Part shown: positions 8,312-17,261 of the stretch, one piece after another
How the letters are laid out: every line of letters begins with the position of its first letter
Numbering within the stretch: the first letter of the stretch is position 1
NCBI RefSeq assembly: GCF_012221945.1
Contig: NZ_CP032549.1
Location: 2,914,001-2,978,000 of the forward strand
From: Glutamicibacter mishrai
Lineage (GTDB): Bacteria > Actinomycetota > Actinomycetes > Actinomycetales > Micrococcaceae
Direction: 5' to 3'
DNA: 64,000 bases
The notes under the pieces: model-generated
The model's database searches: none
The model's input: the letters and a program-made list of their open reading frames with translations, nothing else
Told to the model about the DNA's origin: nothing
Program-made: the position numbers and the translations under genes

Positions 8312-8758
8312 GTGGCTGAAGCACCAGTCCTGAAGCAAATTGTGGCCGTAGCCATCGTCGACGATCTGGCAGCGCCCGCCAAGCTCTTGGCCGCCCGGCG
8401 CAACCGCCCGGAGGCCCTCGCCGGATTGTGGGAATTCCCCGGAGGGAAGGTCGAGCCGGGGGAGAGTGAAATTGCCGCGGTGCACCGTGAACTGGGCGAA
8501 GAGCTGGGCGTGGCCATCACCCTGGGTGCAGCAATCCCGGGGCCGCACCGGCAAGGATGGCAGCTGAACGAGAAAGCCGCCATGCGCATGTGGTTCGCCC
8601 AGATCACCGAGGGCGAACCGGATACCCTGGACGGCCACGACCAGCTGGCCTGGCTCGACCTCGACGACTCGCTGCACGGGATCGTCGAGTGGATTCCGGC
8701 CGACGCGCCCATTGTCGCGGCATGCCTTGAACAGGTACGTGCAAGAGCGACCCAATAA
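8312..8758 (+). CDS. Nudix hydrolase, MutT-like
   Basis: A 148-residue protein with a complete Nudix box at residues 44-66 (GGKVEPGESEIAAVHRELGE and following ELG). The preceding LAGLWEFP and the basic LLAARRNRPE match MutT-type 8-oxo-dGTP pyrophosphatases, which clear oxidised nucleotides from the pool. Substrate is inferred only from this resemblance. The start is GTG, three bases after the methyltransferase stop. Confidence 0.86.
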   Translation: MAEAPVLKQIVAVAIVDDLAAPAKLLAARRNRPEALAGLWEFPGGKVEPGESEIAAVHRELGEELGVAITLGAAIPGPHRQGWQLNEKAAMRMWFAQITEGEPDTLDGHDQLAWLDLDDSLHGIVEWIPADAPIVAACLEQVRARATQ

Positions 8759-8837
8759 AGACGCGTAAGCTTGAAGCAGCGCCTTTTGAGGCATTGCACG
8801 TTTTTGCACCCGAACACTTTTTGAGGAGCCCTTTTCC

Positions 8838-9479
8838 GTGAAGCGACTTTTGAGCGTGATCGCACTGGCCTTTGCCGCGGTCCTAGCATTGTCCGGCTGC
8901 GTCAACATGAACGCAGACGTCAACATCCAGGGGCAAGACAAAACGACCGGTTCGGTTGAAGTCACCATCAACAAGGAAAACCTCCAGGGCATGAGCCTCG
9001 ACGAGCTTTTGGCAACCCAGGTCGACACCGCAGCCATGGAACAGCAGCTTGATGGCAAGTGGACCTACTCGAAGATCGAGGAAGGCGAAAACGTCGGACT
9101 GCGTTTCGAGACCGATGGCGTGAAGACCTACACCCAGCTCAAGGACGCCTTCAAGGTCTTCGGCTTCGAGATCAACCTCGCCGACGATGGCAAGGAAGTG
9201 ACCTTCTCCATGCCAGGAGACAAGGCTGCCGTTGATTCCTCCTTCACCGAAGCGAACCTGCACGTGAACTTCCCGGGTGAAGTCACCTCGCACGCTCCGG
9301 GCGAAGTCGAGCACCACTCGGTCACCTTTGACATGATCAAGGGCGCCCAGGTCTACCAGGCCACCGGCAAGTTCGACCACACGCTGTTCTACGCTTCGAT
9401 CTTCGGCGGCGCACTGCTCGTGCTGACCCTGGTCTTCGTGCTGGCCTTTGCCCCTAAGGGTGCCAAAGAAGAGCACTAA
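8838..9479 (+). CDS. LppM-like membrane lipoprotein
   Basis: A 213-residue exported protein. The signal peptide ends in the lipobox LSGC, with the lipidated cysteine at residue 21. The body (residues 22-180) is polar and resembles the LppM domain of mycobacterial lipoproteins. A hydrophobic helix (TLFYASIFGGALLVLTLVFV, about residues 183-202) is followed by a charged cytoplasmic tail. The start is GTG with GAGGAG upstream. In mycobacteria LppM is linked to envelope biology, but a role here is unknown. It is a single-gene unit followed by a hairpin. Confidence 0.82.
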   Translation: MKRLLSVIALAFAAVLALSGCVNMNADVNIQGQDKTTGSVEVTINKENLQGMSLDELLATQVDTAAMEQQLDGKWTYSKIEEGENVGLRFETDGVKTYTQLKDAFKVFGFEINLADDGKEVTFSMPGDKAAVDSSFTEANLHVNFPGEVTSHAPGEVEHHSVTFDMIKGAQVYQATGKFDHTLFYASIFGGALLVLTLVFVLAFAPKGAKEEH

Positions 9480-9514
9480 GCAGTAAAAACCAGCTTCGAG
9501 GTAAGAAGCTTCAC

Positions 9515-9556
9515 GCCAAGGGCCCGTCATCGGTGAAACGATCACGGGCCCTTGGC
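9515..9556 (+). terminator. Hairpin after the LppM-like gene
   Basis: GCCAAGGGCCCGT pairs with ACGGGCCCTTGGC across a loop. The stem is strong but lacks a clear T-run, so termination is likely rather than certain. Confidence 0.6.
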
Positions 9557-9620
9557 AATAGAATGGAACCAAAGTGTTCTACGCGTAAGTACAAGATAAG
9601 AGTAAGGATCGATCGATCCC

Positions 9621-10700
9621 ATGTCTGATCAGACAACTGGACAAGCTCCCGACGGGGAGTCCAACGTTCCGCACCCAACCGACGAAGCAGGCATCCAGAC
9701 AGCTGTTGATGCTGCCCTGGCCGCCATCGAGGCTGCCGGAGACCTGAACGAGCTGAAGGATGCCCGACTGGCGCACACCGGCGAAAAGTCGGCCCTGTCA
9801 TTGGCCAACCGGCAGATCGGCAAGCTCGACAAGTCGGAAAAGGCTGTCGCCGGCAAGCTGGTCGGCTCGGCTCGCGGCCGCGTCAACAAGGCCCTCGCCG
9901 CCCGCACCACGGTGCTGGAAGAAGCTGAAGCAGCTCGCATCCTCGTTGAAGAGACCGTCGACGTCACCGCGGCACCGCGTCGCCGCTCGGTAGGCGCACG
10001 TCACCCGCTCTCGGTGCTCCAAGACCGCGTAGCCGACATCTTCGTCGGCATGGGCTGGGAAATTGCAGAAGGCCCGGAAGTCGAATCCGAATGGTTCAAC
10101 TTCGACGCGCTGAACTTCAAGCCGGACCACCCGGCCCGCGAAATGCAGGACACCTTCTTCATCGAGCCTGCCGACGCCCACCTGGTGCTGCGTACCCACA
10201 CCTCTCCGGTGCAGGTCCGCTCGCTGCTCGAACGCGACCTGCCGGTCTACGTGCTGTGCCCGGGACGCACTTTCCGCACCGATGAGCTGGATGCCACCCA
10301 CACCCCGGTCTTCCACCAGTTCGAAGGCCTGGCCGTGGACAAGGGCCTGACCATGGCCGACCTGCGCGGCACCCTGGAGCACTTCGCCCGCCAGATGTTC
10401 GGCGAAGAAGCCCAGATCCGCCTGCGCCCGGCCTACTTCCCGTTCACCGAGCCATCGGCCGAGCTGGACATCTGGCACCCAGGTGCCAAGGGCGGCCCGC
10501 GCTGGATCGAGTGGGGCGGCTGCGGCATGATCAACCCGAACGTCCTGCGCGCGGCAGGCATTGACCCGGAAGAGTACTCCGGCTTTGCCTTCGGCATGGG
10601 CATCGAGCGCACGCTCATGTTCCGCAACGATGTCCCGGACATGCACGACATGATCGAGGGCGACATCCGTTTCAGCCAGCACTTCGGGATGGAGATCTAA
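9621..10700 (+). CDS. pheS: Phenylalanine-tRNA ligase alpha subunit
   Basis: The 359-residue catalytic subunit of the alpha2-beta2 enzyme that charges tRNA-Phe. An N-terminal coiled coil (about residues 20-115) contacts tRNA. The class-II motif 2 region reads TFRTDELDATHTPVFHQFEG and motif 3 is GFAFGMGIERTLMF. The ATG follows AAGGATCG. pheT starts four bases after the stop. No T-box or leader peptide is visible upstream. Confidence 0.97.
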   Translation: MSDQTTGQAPDGESNVPHPTDEAGIQTAVDAALAAIEAAGDLNELKDARLAHTGEKSALSLANRQIGKLDKSEKAVAGKLVGSARGRVNKALAARTTVLEEAEAARILVEETVDVTAAPRRRSVGARHPLSVLQDRVADIFVGMGWEIAEGPEVESEWFNFDALNFKPDHPAREMQDTFFIEPADAHLVLRTHTSPVQVRSLLERDLPVYVLCPGRTFRTDELDATHTPVFHQFEGLAVDKGLTMADLRGTLEHFARQMFGEEAQIRLRPAYFPFTEPSAELDIWHPGAKGGPRWIEWGGCGMINPNVLRAAGIDPEEYSGFAFGMGIERTLMFRNDVPDMHDMIEGDIRFSQHFGMEI

Positions 10701-10704
10701 GTAA

Positions 10705-13245
10705 ATGCGTATTCCACTATCTTGGCTGCGCGAGTACGCGCAGGTACCAGCCGAGGCCTCGGCTGAAGACGTGATGGCAGACCTGGTCAAGGTCGGCCTC
10801 GAAGAAGAAGACGTGCACCGCCCCTCCGACGAGCTCTCGGGCCCGATCGTTGTCGGCCAGGTGCTCTCCTTGGAAAAGGAAGTTGCCTCCAACGGCAAGA
10901 CCATCAACTGGTGCCAGGTCCGCGTGGTCCCAGAAGGCGCCGAGCAGACCCTGACCGGCAAGGGCATCGACCCATCCGGTGTACAGGGCATCGTGTGCGG
11001 CGCGCACAACTTCGTTGAGGGCGACAAGGTTGTTGTCACCCTGCCAGGCGCCGTGCTGCCCGGGGACTTCAAGATCTCCCCGCGCAAGACCTATGGCCAC
11101 ACCTCGGCCGGCATGATCGCCTCGTCGCGCGAATTGGGCATCGGCGATGACCACGACGGCATCATCGTGCTCTCCAACTACGGGCTGGACCCGGAACTGG
11201 GCACCGACGTATTCGAGCTCTTCGGACTCGATGACCAGGCCGCCGAGATCAACGTGACCCCTGACCGCGGCTACTGCTTCTCGATCCGCGGTGCGGCTCG
11301 CGAGTACGCGCTGGCTACCGGAACCTCCTTCACCGACCCGGCCACCACCGTTGCGGTCACCGAAGCCACCGAGGCCGGCCACGAAGTGGTCCTGGCTGAC
11401 CAGGCTCCGATCTACGACGTGCCCGGTTGCACCCGCTTCGTGACCCGCGAGGTCACCGGCATCAACCCGGCTTTGCCGACCCCGCGCTGGATGGCTTCAC
11501 GCCTGCAGCTGGCCGGCATGCGCTCCATCTCGCTGCCCGTGGACATCTCCAACTACGTGATGCTGGAACTCGGCGCGCCGCTGCACTTCTACGACGCTGA
11601 CAAGCTCAACGGCGCCATCACCGTGCGCCGTGCCAAGGCCGGCGAAAAGCTGACGACCTTGGACGAGAAGGAACGCGAGCTGTCGGTGGAAGACCTGCTG
11701 ATCACCGACGAGTCCGGCGCCCTGGGCATCGCCGGCGTCATGGGCGGAGCCACCACCGAAGTCACCGGTTCGACCACCCGCGTGCTGATCGAAGCAGCGC
11801 ACTTCGATGCGGTGTCCATCGGCCGTTCGCGCCGCCGCCACAAGCTGCCTTCGGAAGCCTCCAAGCGCTTCGAACGTGGCGTGGATCCGCAGATCATGCA
11901 GATCGCGGCCCAGCGCGCAGTGAACCTGCTGGTCGAGCTGGCCGGCGGTACCGAAACCACCAAAATCACCGATGCCGGCGCCCAGCCAGCTGCTACGCAG
12001 ATCCAGCTGCCAGCAGGCTTCGCCGGCTCGCTGATCGGCGTGGACTACACCGACGAGCAGACTGTCGCGTCGCTGGAAGGCATCGGCGCGAGCGTCGAGC
12101 AGAACAGCACCGGCTTCCTGGTCACCGCGCCAAGCTGGCGTCCGGACCTGGCCATCAAGGAAGACCTGGTGGAAGAAGTAGCCCGCGTTGTCGGCTACGA
12201 CAAGATCCCGGCTACCTTGCCGGTGGCTCCTCCGGGCCGCGGCTTGACCCGCGTCCAGTCCCAGCGTCGCCGCCTGCTCCAGGGCTTGGCCGACGCGGGA
12301 TTGACCGAGATCCTGTCCTACCCGTTTGTCTCCGAGCTGCAGAACAACACCTTCGGCGCAGCCCAGGCCGGCACCGAGGTCAAGGCCATTTCCCTGGCCA
12401 ACCCGATCTCCAAGGAATTCCGCTTCCTGCGCACCAGCTTGCTGCCAGGCCTGCTGGAAACCGCGCGCCGCAACATCGGCCGCGGCTTCCGCGATCTGGC
12501 CCTCTACGAGGGCGGCCTGGTCTTCCAGCCAGGCGAGCATCTGGGTTCCAGCGTGCTTCCTCCACTGGGCGCCAAGCCAAGTGACGAGGTGCTGGCCGAA
12601 CTGTTCAACGGTGTTCCGAACCAGCCGTGGCATTTGGCTGCTGTGCTGACCGGCAACGAGGCTTCCGCCGCCGCCGGCTTTGCGCCGCGTGCCTGGGACT
12701 GGGCCGACGCACTGGACGCGGCACGTACCGTTGCCGATATCCTCGGCGTCGAGCTGGAGATCGCCCAGGGCAGCCACCAGGCATTCCACCCTGGCCGTGC
12801 CGCGACCTTGAAGGTTGCCGGGGAGGTCGTCGGCTACGCCGGCGAACTGCACCCGCAGCTGCTCAAGGACCAGGACCTGCCAGCACGCACCGTGGCCATG
12901 GAGCTGAACGCAGCGGCCCTGATGAACGCGGCTCCTGCCGTGGTTGTTGCCGAGCCTCTGTCCACCCAGCCGCTGGCCACCCAGGACGTTGCCCTGGTCG
13001 TGGATCAGGATGTCGTCGCCGGTGACGTCCTGGCAGCCCTGCGCGAAGGTGCCGGAGACCTGCTGGAAGACATTGCACTCTTCGATGTGTACCAGGGCAA
13101 GGGCATCGAGGATGGCAAGAAGTCGCTGGCCTTCGGCCTGCGCTTCCGTGCCACCGACCGCACCCTGACCGCCGATGAAGCGTCAGAGGCGCGCGCCGCC
13201 GCCGTGGCTGTGGCCGCCGAGAAGTTTGGCGCCACCCAGCGCTAG
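10705..13245 (+). CDS. pheT: Phenylalanine-tRNA ligase beta subunit
   Basis: The 846-residue non-catalytic and editing subunit. Domains in order: N-terminal tRNA-binding OB fold (about 40-155, with GMIASSRELGIGDDHDGII), B3/B4 editing domain (about 215-390, LPVDISNYVMLELGAPLHFY and GVMGG), B5 domain (about 410-480), a catalytic-like core, and the C-terminal FDX-ACB anticodon-binding domain (about 750-846, ATQDVALVVDQDV). Length and order are as expected for bacterial PheT. It is cotranscribed with pheS. Confidence 0.97.
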   Translation: MRIPLSWLREYAQVPAEASAEDVMADLVKVGLEEEDVHRPSDELSGPIVVGQVLSLEKEVASNGKTINWCQVRVVPEGAEQTLTGKGIDPSGVQGIVCGAHNFVEGDKVVVTLPGAVLPGDFKISPRKTYGHTSAGMIASSRELGIGDDHDGIIVLSNYGLDPELGTDVFELFGLDDQAAEINVTPDRGYCFSIRGAAREYALATGTSFTDPATTVAVTEATEAGHEVVLADQAPIYDVPGCTRFVTREVTGINPALPTPRWMASRLQLAGMRSISLPVDISNYVMLELGAPLHFYDADKLNGAITVRRAKAGEKLTTLDEKERELSVEDLLITDESGALGIAGVMGGATTEVTGSTTRVLIEAAHFDAVSIGRSRRRHKLPSEASKRFERGVDPQIMQIAAQRAVNLLVELAGGTETTKITDAGAQPAATQIQLPAGFAGSLIGVDYTDEQTVASLEGIGASVEQNSTGFLVTAPSWRPDLAIKEDLVEEVARVVGYDKIPATLPVAPPGRGLTRVQSQRRRLLQGLADAGLTEILSYPFVSELQNNTFGAAQAGTEVKAISLANPISKEFRFLRTSLLPGLLETARRNIGRGFRDLALYEGGLVFQPGEHLGSSVLPPLGAKPSDEVLAELFNGVPNQPWHLAAVLTGNEASAAAGFAPRAWDWADALDAARTVADILGVELEIAQGSHQAFHPGRAATLKVAGEVVGYAGELHPQLLKDQDLPARTVAMELNAAALMNAAPAVVVAEPLSTQPLATQDVALVVDQDVVAGDVLAALREGAGDLLEDIALFDVYQGKGIEDGKKSLAFGLRFRATDRTLTADEASEARAAAVAVAAEKFGATQR

Positions 13246-13254
13246 CTGAAACTG

Positions 13255-13305
13255 GCGATGCCCCGCTGACCACCTTGGCTTCCAAGGCGATCAGCGGGGC
13301 ATCGC
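13255..13305 (+). terminator. Terminator after pheT
   Basis: GCGATGCCCCGCTGA pairs perfectly with TCAGCGGGGCATCGC, with an inner hairpin CCTTGG-CTT-CCAAGG in the loop. The T-run is poor but the stem is very stable. Confidence 0.75.
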
Positions 13306-13397
13306 TGTACTGTCGCGGCAATGTTCTCCCGAATCGACGACTACACTTGTTTCTGGGATTCCTCAATAACTAATGACGATCAGGGAAGTGGTGAGCA

Positions 13398-13625
13398 GTG
13401 AAGGGACTGCGTTCTTGCGGCGCTGTGCTGTTGGTATTGTTCCTTGGCTTCCTGGCCGTCGCTGCTTTGATTGCAGCCGGTTGGGGAGTGATTGTCTTCA
13501 TCGAACGCGGCGCCGGAGCGCACCTGCAAGATGAGCCGACGCCGACCTACCAGCCCGATGAGGAAGCCCCGGATCCCATGCGGCCGAGCAGCTTCGGGTT
13601 CTTGAAGGAAACGACTACAGCCTAA
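13398..13625 (+). CDS. Small single-pass membrane protein, unknown function
   Basis: A 75-residue frame with a GTG start. Residues 8-34 form one hydrophobic helix (AVLLVLFLGFLAVAALIAAG). The rest is an acidic, proline-rich tail (DEPTPTYQPDEEAPDP) expected outside the membrane. The gene ends four bases into the convergent acetyltransferase. I recognise no family. The upstream terminator and the preceding AGGGAAGTGG favour a separate short transcript. Confidence 0.6.
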   Translation: MKGLRSCGAVLLVLFLGFLAVAALIAAGWGVIVFIERGAGAHLQDEPTPTYQPDEEAPDPMRPSSFGFLKETTTA

Positions 13626-14083
13626 GCCTGCGGTGTTGCCCGGGTGAGGGTCACCAGCGCTGCATCATGGCTTTGGCGGATGAATCCGTGCCGCTCCAGG
13701 ACTTTGAGCGAAGCGATATTTTCTGGAGCCACCCTGGCCATGAGATCCGTGATTCCGGATTCTTGCAGATGCTGCAATCCTTGGTCGACGATCACCTTAG
13801 CCAAGCCCTGGCCCCACATTGCGGGCGCAAGCCAATAGCCGATCTCTGTGGCATGGGCACGCTCAGTGGCAGTGAACAAGCCTATGCGCACGCCATCGCG
13901 CCATACGACGAACCATGAAATCTCATTGCTGTCGATCGCTTGATCTACTCGCTGTATCGCGTATTCGCGGCTCCATGGCTGGCCATCGCCAATGAACGCG
14001 GTGACGCGCTCATCCGCGCTGAGACCCACGATGAAATCCGTATCGGATCCGTCAATTGCCCTTAGTTGTACTGAGGAACTCAT
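13622..14083 (-). CDS. GNAT family N-acetyltransferase
   Basis: A 153-residue acetyltransferase. The acetyl-CoA binding region is IGYWLAPAMWGQGLAKVIVD, and ENIASLKVLERHGFIRQS is the conserved motif-B segment (Asn, Ser, Glu, GF). The acceptor substrate is unknown. It is unrelated in detail to the other GNAT protein at 4.2-4.7 kb and stands alone on the minus strand. Confidence 0.85.
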   Translation of the reverse strand: MSSSVQLRAIDGSDTDFIVGLSADERVTAFIGDGQPWSREYAIQRVDQAIDSNEISWFVVWRDGVRIGLFTATERAHATEIGYWLAPAMWGQGLAKVIVDQGLQHLQESGITDLMARVAPENIASLKVLERHGFIRQSHDAALVTLTRATPQA

Positions 14084-14162
14084 ACCATCAGCGTATGGGA
14101 TGAACTCAGCCCACTAAAAATCTCTGTCTGATCAAATGAACGGCGCCAAAAGGGCAAACAAA

Positions 14163-14192
14163 AGCGGGGAACGATTCGCATCGTTCCCCGCT
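14163..14192 (-). terminator. Terminator after the phosphoribosyltransferase gene
   Basis: AGCGGGGAACGAT pairs perfectly with ATCGTTCCCCGCT around TCGC. Read on the minus strand it is followed by TTTGTTTG, as expected for intrinsic termination. Confidence 0.85.
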
Positions 14193-14205
14193 GAAGAATA
14201 ATTAT

Positions 14206-14727
14206 TTACTTTGCTCCGCCTGCGGTGACTGGTGGAAGATCCGACCATGGGAAGGTGATCCACTTGTCGGTGCGGCGCCATTCGTAGTCAGGGACCATGA
14301 TGGTGCGTGGCTTGGTGTAGAGGCAAACGGTCTTGACGTCCGCGCCCCATGCCGAAACCAGGTCGACGACCTTTTCCAAGGTGCGGCCCGAGTCGGAGAC
14401 GTCGTCAACGATCAGGATCTTCTTGTCGCGCAGGTGGCCGTCATCCAACATTGGTGGCAAGACAACTGGCTCAGGAAGAACAGTGCCGATGCCGGTGTAG
14501 AACTCAACGTTCAGGGCGCCGCAAGCCTTGACGCCGAGCGCGTAGGAGATCGAGCCGGCCAGGAGCAGGCCACCGCGTGCTACCGCCAAGACGATTTCGG
14601 GCTCGAAGCCGCTATCTACGATGGTCTGCGCAAGTTCGCGGGAGGCTTCACCGAAGGTGTCCCAGGTGAGAATTTCGCGCTCTGGTTCTGAAAGGACGGA
14701 TGCCCCGGAATCGTCAATGCTAGTCAT
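14206..14727 (-). CDS. Phosphoribosyltransferase (xanthine/hypoxanthine type)
   Basis: A 173-residue type-I phosphoribosyltransferase. The PRPP-binding loop is KILIVDDVSDSGRTLEKV, and VLAVARGGLLLAGSISYAL forms the conserved pyrophosphate-binding loop. The family joins a purine base to PRPP in salvage; this subgroup is usually annotated as xanthine or hypoxanthine phosphoribosyltransferase, but base specificity cannot be read here. It is a single-gene unit with its own terminator. Confidence 0.82.
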   Translation of the reverse strand: MTSIDDSGASVLSEPEREILTWDTFGEASRELAQTIVDSGFEPEIVLAVARGGLLLAGSISYALGVKACGALNVEFYTGIGTVLPEPVVLPPMLDDGHLRDKKILIVDDVSDSGRTLEKVVDLVSAWGADVKTVCLYTKPRTIMVPDYEWRRTDKWITFPWSDLPPVTAGGAK

Positions 14728-15051
14728 TCTGCAATTTTACCGCCGTTTTCGGCGTAATAGTGCAGGATTCAATGACCTGATCCTGTTTTTCATCACTAGT
14801 CCGGAGCGTTTATTGCTTATTGATCAGGCAAAAATCCGAGGTGAGACCCCTATTCTGAGCAATGCATCACGTTAACAATACCGTTGCCTAAGGCAAGGAA
14901 CAGGAAGTACTGCGCACGAAGAGCTAACGCAGTGATGGTGGGGTGTTCGACAGGTCAATTGCGGTTGCGCAAAAAAATCACTTTTGATCGATAAACTGAA
15001 ACGAGTAGTCGTTCACCAGCCATCCAGCATCGGTCCCGAGGAGAAGCGAAC
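14728..15051. other. Intergenic region, divergent promoters expected
   Basis: These 324 bases lie between divergent genes and contain no convincing reading frame, tRNA or repeat. A short palindrome TTGCCTAAGGCAA lies near 14883. The stretch is more AT-rich than the neighbouring genes, as expected for promoters in both directions, but no pair of boxes is clear enough to place. GAGGAG at about 15039 is the ribosome-binding site of the plus-strand gene. Confidence 0.5.
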
Positions 15052-16566
15052 ATGGCACGAAGCAATCTGTCCAGGCGAGTTGTCAGCGGGGTAGCGGTCC
15101 TGTCCTTCGGCTTGTTGAACGTGGTAGCCCCGGCCCAAGCGGTGTCCGGAGTGCAAATCCATGCAGGCGAGAATCTGGGTGAGGTCAGCATTGAGGACAC
15201 CGCGGGCGTGATCAATCGCGACCGGCTCATGGATGCCTTGGATGAACTGGATTTCAACGAACCGACCAACGTTGCGGTGTATACGCGCGACGGCGAGTAT
15301 TCCGATGACATCAATACAAAAACGCTCGAATTCGCACGCAAGAGCCATCCAGAATGGATATCGGCCAAGGCTGAGGACTATGGCGACTATTGGGCCGATG
15401 GGCTGCTGATCATCACCCTGTCGGTCGAAGGCAGCGGGGACGGCCAGATTGGCACCTATTTTGGCGAGGATCGCAAAGTCACCACCAGCCAGATGGAGAG
15501 CATCCACGAAGCAGGGTATGACGACTTCAACCTGTCGCGGTGGACGGACGGCGTGATCGCAGTTGCCGACAAGGCCTCGGCGATCATGAATCGACCGTGG
15601 TACAAAAGCCCCGCCCTATGGTGGACCGTTGCGGCAGGCGGTGGCGGCACTGGCATTGTCCTGATATCTTCAGCGGCGATGCGTTCGTCACGACGCAATA
15701 ATTTCGCCCAGGAATTGCAGAGCGGAACCGAACATCTCACCAACGTCACCATGGACCTGGACGAGACGGAAATCGCCGCCAAGACGCTGCCCACCGGTTC
15801 AACCCACGCCGCCGAACTTGAACGCCGATTTGCCGACTTCATGTCGAAGTATCGTGAATCCTTCGACTCGCAAGCCAAGCTGGCAGCAGCGGAGAAGAAG
15901 TACCGTTCCTCAAGCCGTGGCGTGGACGCCGCCAAGAAGTTCAAGACCGATGCGCAAAACCTTGACCTCACCGATGACGCCATCATCGCTGCTGCCGCGC
16001 TCTACACTCGTTCAGCCTCGTGGGAAGATGCCTGGCGGGCCCAGACGAAGCCGCTGGCAGACGATCTTGCCCAAATCTCCACGCTGATCGATGACGTGGA
16101 TCCTGAGCTGATGGGCAGCGCAGCGGCACTCGCCTCGTACCGTGAGACCGCAACACAATCGCTGGAATCGCTGGGAACCCAATTGAAGGCCGAACAAATC
16201 GACGTCGATGCGGCCTTGGATGAGCTCTCCGATCTTCGACGCGGGCTGACAGAGCGCTTGGACGAATTTGCCAAGGCCCAAATCGAAGCCTATGCAGAGA
16301 ATGAGGATGAGAAGGAAGAGATGCGCAGGGAGATGGAACGATCCCGCTATTCCACTGCGAGCCAGGGACCTCGCGGAGGGACCATCCTGGACGTGTTGAA
16401 TCCCGGATCGCTGTACTGGAGCGTGGGCAGCTACAACGCTGGCTACACTGCGGGGACGAACTCGGTGGATCAATCCCGCGAGTCCTCTAGCTCATCCGGG
16501 TCAGTATCAACCGGATACTCCGGCGGCGGCAGCTTCTCGGGCTCCGGCGGATCGTCGCGGTTCTAA
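15052..16566 (+). CDS. Secreted/membrane TPM-domain-like protein
   Basis: A 504-residue protein with a signal peptide cleaved near Ala30 (VVAPAQA), a TPM-like extracytoplasmic domain (about 40-178, with EPTNVAVYTRD, DGLLIITLSVEGSGDGQIGT), a membrane helix (about 187-208), a long charged and probably coiled-coil region (about 215-430), and a Gly/Ser tail ending GGGSFSGSGGSSRF, which is typical of TPM proteins. It may belong to the actinobacterial DUF5129 group; this is from memory. The phosphopantetheinyl transferase gene begins ten bases later, so they are probably one operon. Function unknown. Confidence 0.72.
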   Translation: MARSNLSRRVVSGVAVLSFGLLNVVAPAQAVSGVQIHAGENLGEVSIEDTAGVINRDRLMDALDELDFNEPTNVAVYTRDGEYSDDINTKTLEFARKSHPEWISAKAEDYGDYWADGLLIITLSVEGSGDGQIGTYFGEDRKVTTSQMESIHEAGYDDFNLSRWTDGVIAVADKASAIMNRPWYKSPALWWTVAAGGGGTGIVLISSAAMRSSRRNNFAQELQSGTEHLTNVTMDLDETEIAAKTLPTGSTHAAELERRFADFMSKYRESFDSQAKLAAAEKKYRSSSRGVDAAKKFKTDAQNLDLTDDAIIAAAALYTRSASWEDAWRAQTKPLADDLAQISTLIDDVDPELMGSAAALASYRETATQSLESLGTQLKAEQIDVDAALDELSDLRRGLTERLDEFAKAQIEAYAENEDEKEEMRREMERSRYSTASQGPRGGTILDVLNPGSLYWSVGSYNAGYTAGTNSVDQSRESSSSSGSVSTGYSGGGSFSGSGGSSRF

Positions 16567-16576
16567 TCAGGAACCC

Positions 16577-17248
16577 ATGCCAATTTTTTCCAAGCTATTG
16601 CCTGGGTCCGTTCGTGTGGCCGAGACGCGTACCGAGCTTGATGACGGGCCTAGATTCTGGCAAGAGGATCAGTACGTAGCCGACGCGGTCGAGACCCGCC
16701 AGCAGGAGTTCCGCACCGTGCGCATTTGCGCCCGTCAAGCGCTCGCCGAATTCGGGCACGGCGATCACATCCTCGTTCCCGATGAACACCGCGCGCCGGA
16801 ATGGCCCCCGAATATCGTGGGCAGCATGACCCATGCACCCGGACTGCGAGCCGCCGCCGTGGCCAGCACCGGTGAATTCAGGGGTATCGGAATCGACGCC
16901 GAACCGCATCAGGCGCTGCCCGCAGAAGTGGTCGACGTGATCCTGTTGCCGGTAGAACGGCGCTTGGCCGCTCGCCTCCAAGCCGAAGATCCCGGCATCG
17001 CTTGGGACAAGCTGATGTTCAGCGCCAAGGAAAGCGTCTTCAAAACGTGGTATCCGTTGGCCCGGCGCTGGCTTGATTTTCTTGAATGCGAGATAACGGT
17101 CGGCCACGAGCCAGGAGCCTTCACCGCCCGAATCCTGCAGGCCAGCCCCGTGCACAGCGGGGTTGACCTGTCAGTGCTTTGCGGGAAGTGGATGAACGAA
17201 TCCCCAGTGGGCCACGGCCTGCTGGCCACAGCGATCACTGTGCAATGA
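16577..17248 (+). CDS. 4'-phosphopantetheinyl transferase (Sfp/EntD type)
   Basis: A 223-residue enzyme that moves phosphopantetheine from coenzyme A onto a serine of a carrier protein. The family motifs are all present: NIVGSMTHAPG (79-89), GIGIDAEPH (103-111, Mg-binding Asp107 and Glu109) and FSAKESVFKTWYPL (148-161). The EntD-like spacing suggests a secondary-metabolism enzyme rather than AcpS. The only carrier-protein gene in the window is the NRPS-like gene at 19.5-23.5 kb, its likely client. It follows the TPM gene by ten bases and converges on ppk2 with a 13-base gap. Confidence 0.9.
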   Translation: MPIFSKLLPGSVRVAETRTELDDGPRFWQEDQYVADAVETRQQEFRTVRICARQALAEFGHGDHILVPDEHRAPEWPPNIVGSMTHAPGLRAAAVASTGEFRGIGIDAEPHQALPAEVVDVILLPVERRLAARLQAEDPGIAWDKLMFSAKESVFKTWYPLARRWLDFLECEITVGHEPGAFTARILQASPVHSGVDLSVLCGKWMNESPVGHGLLATAITVQ

Positions 17249-17261
17249 GACCTGTAACGTC

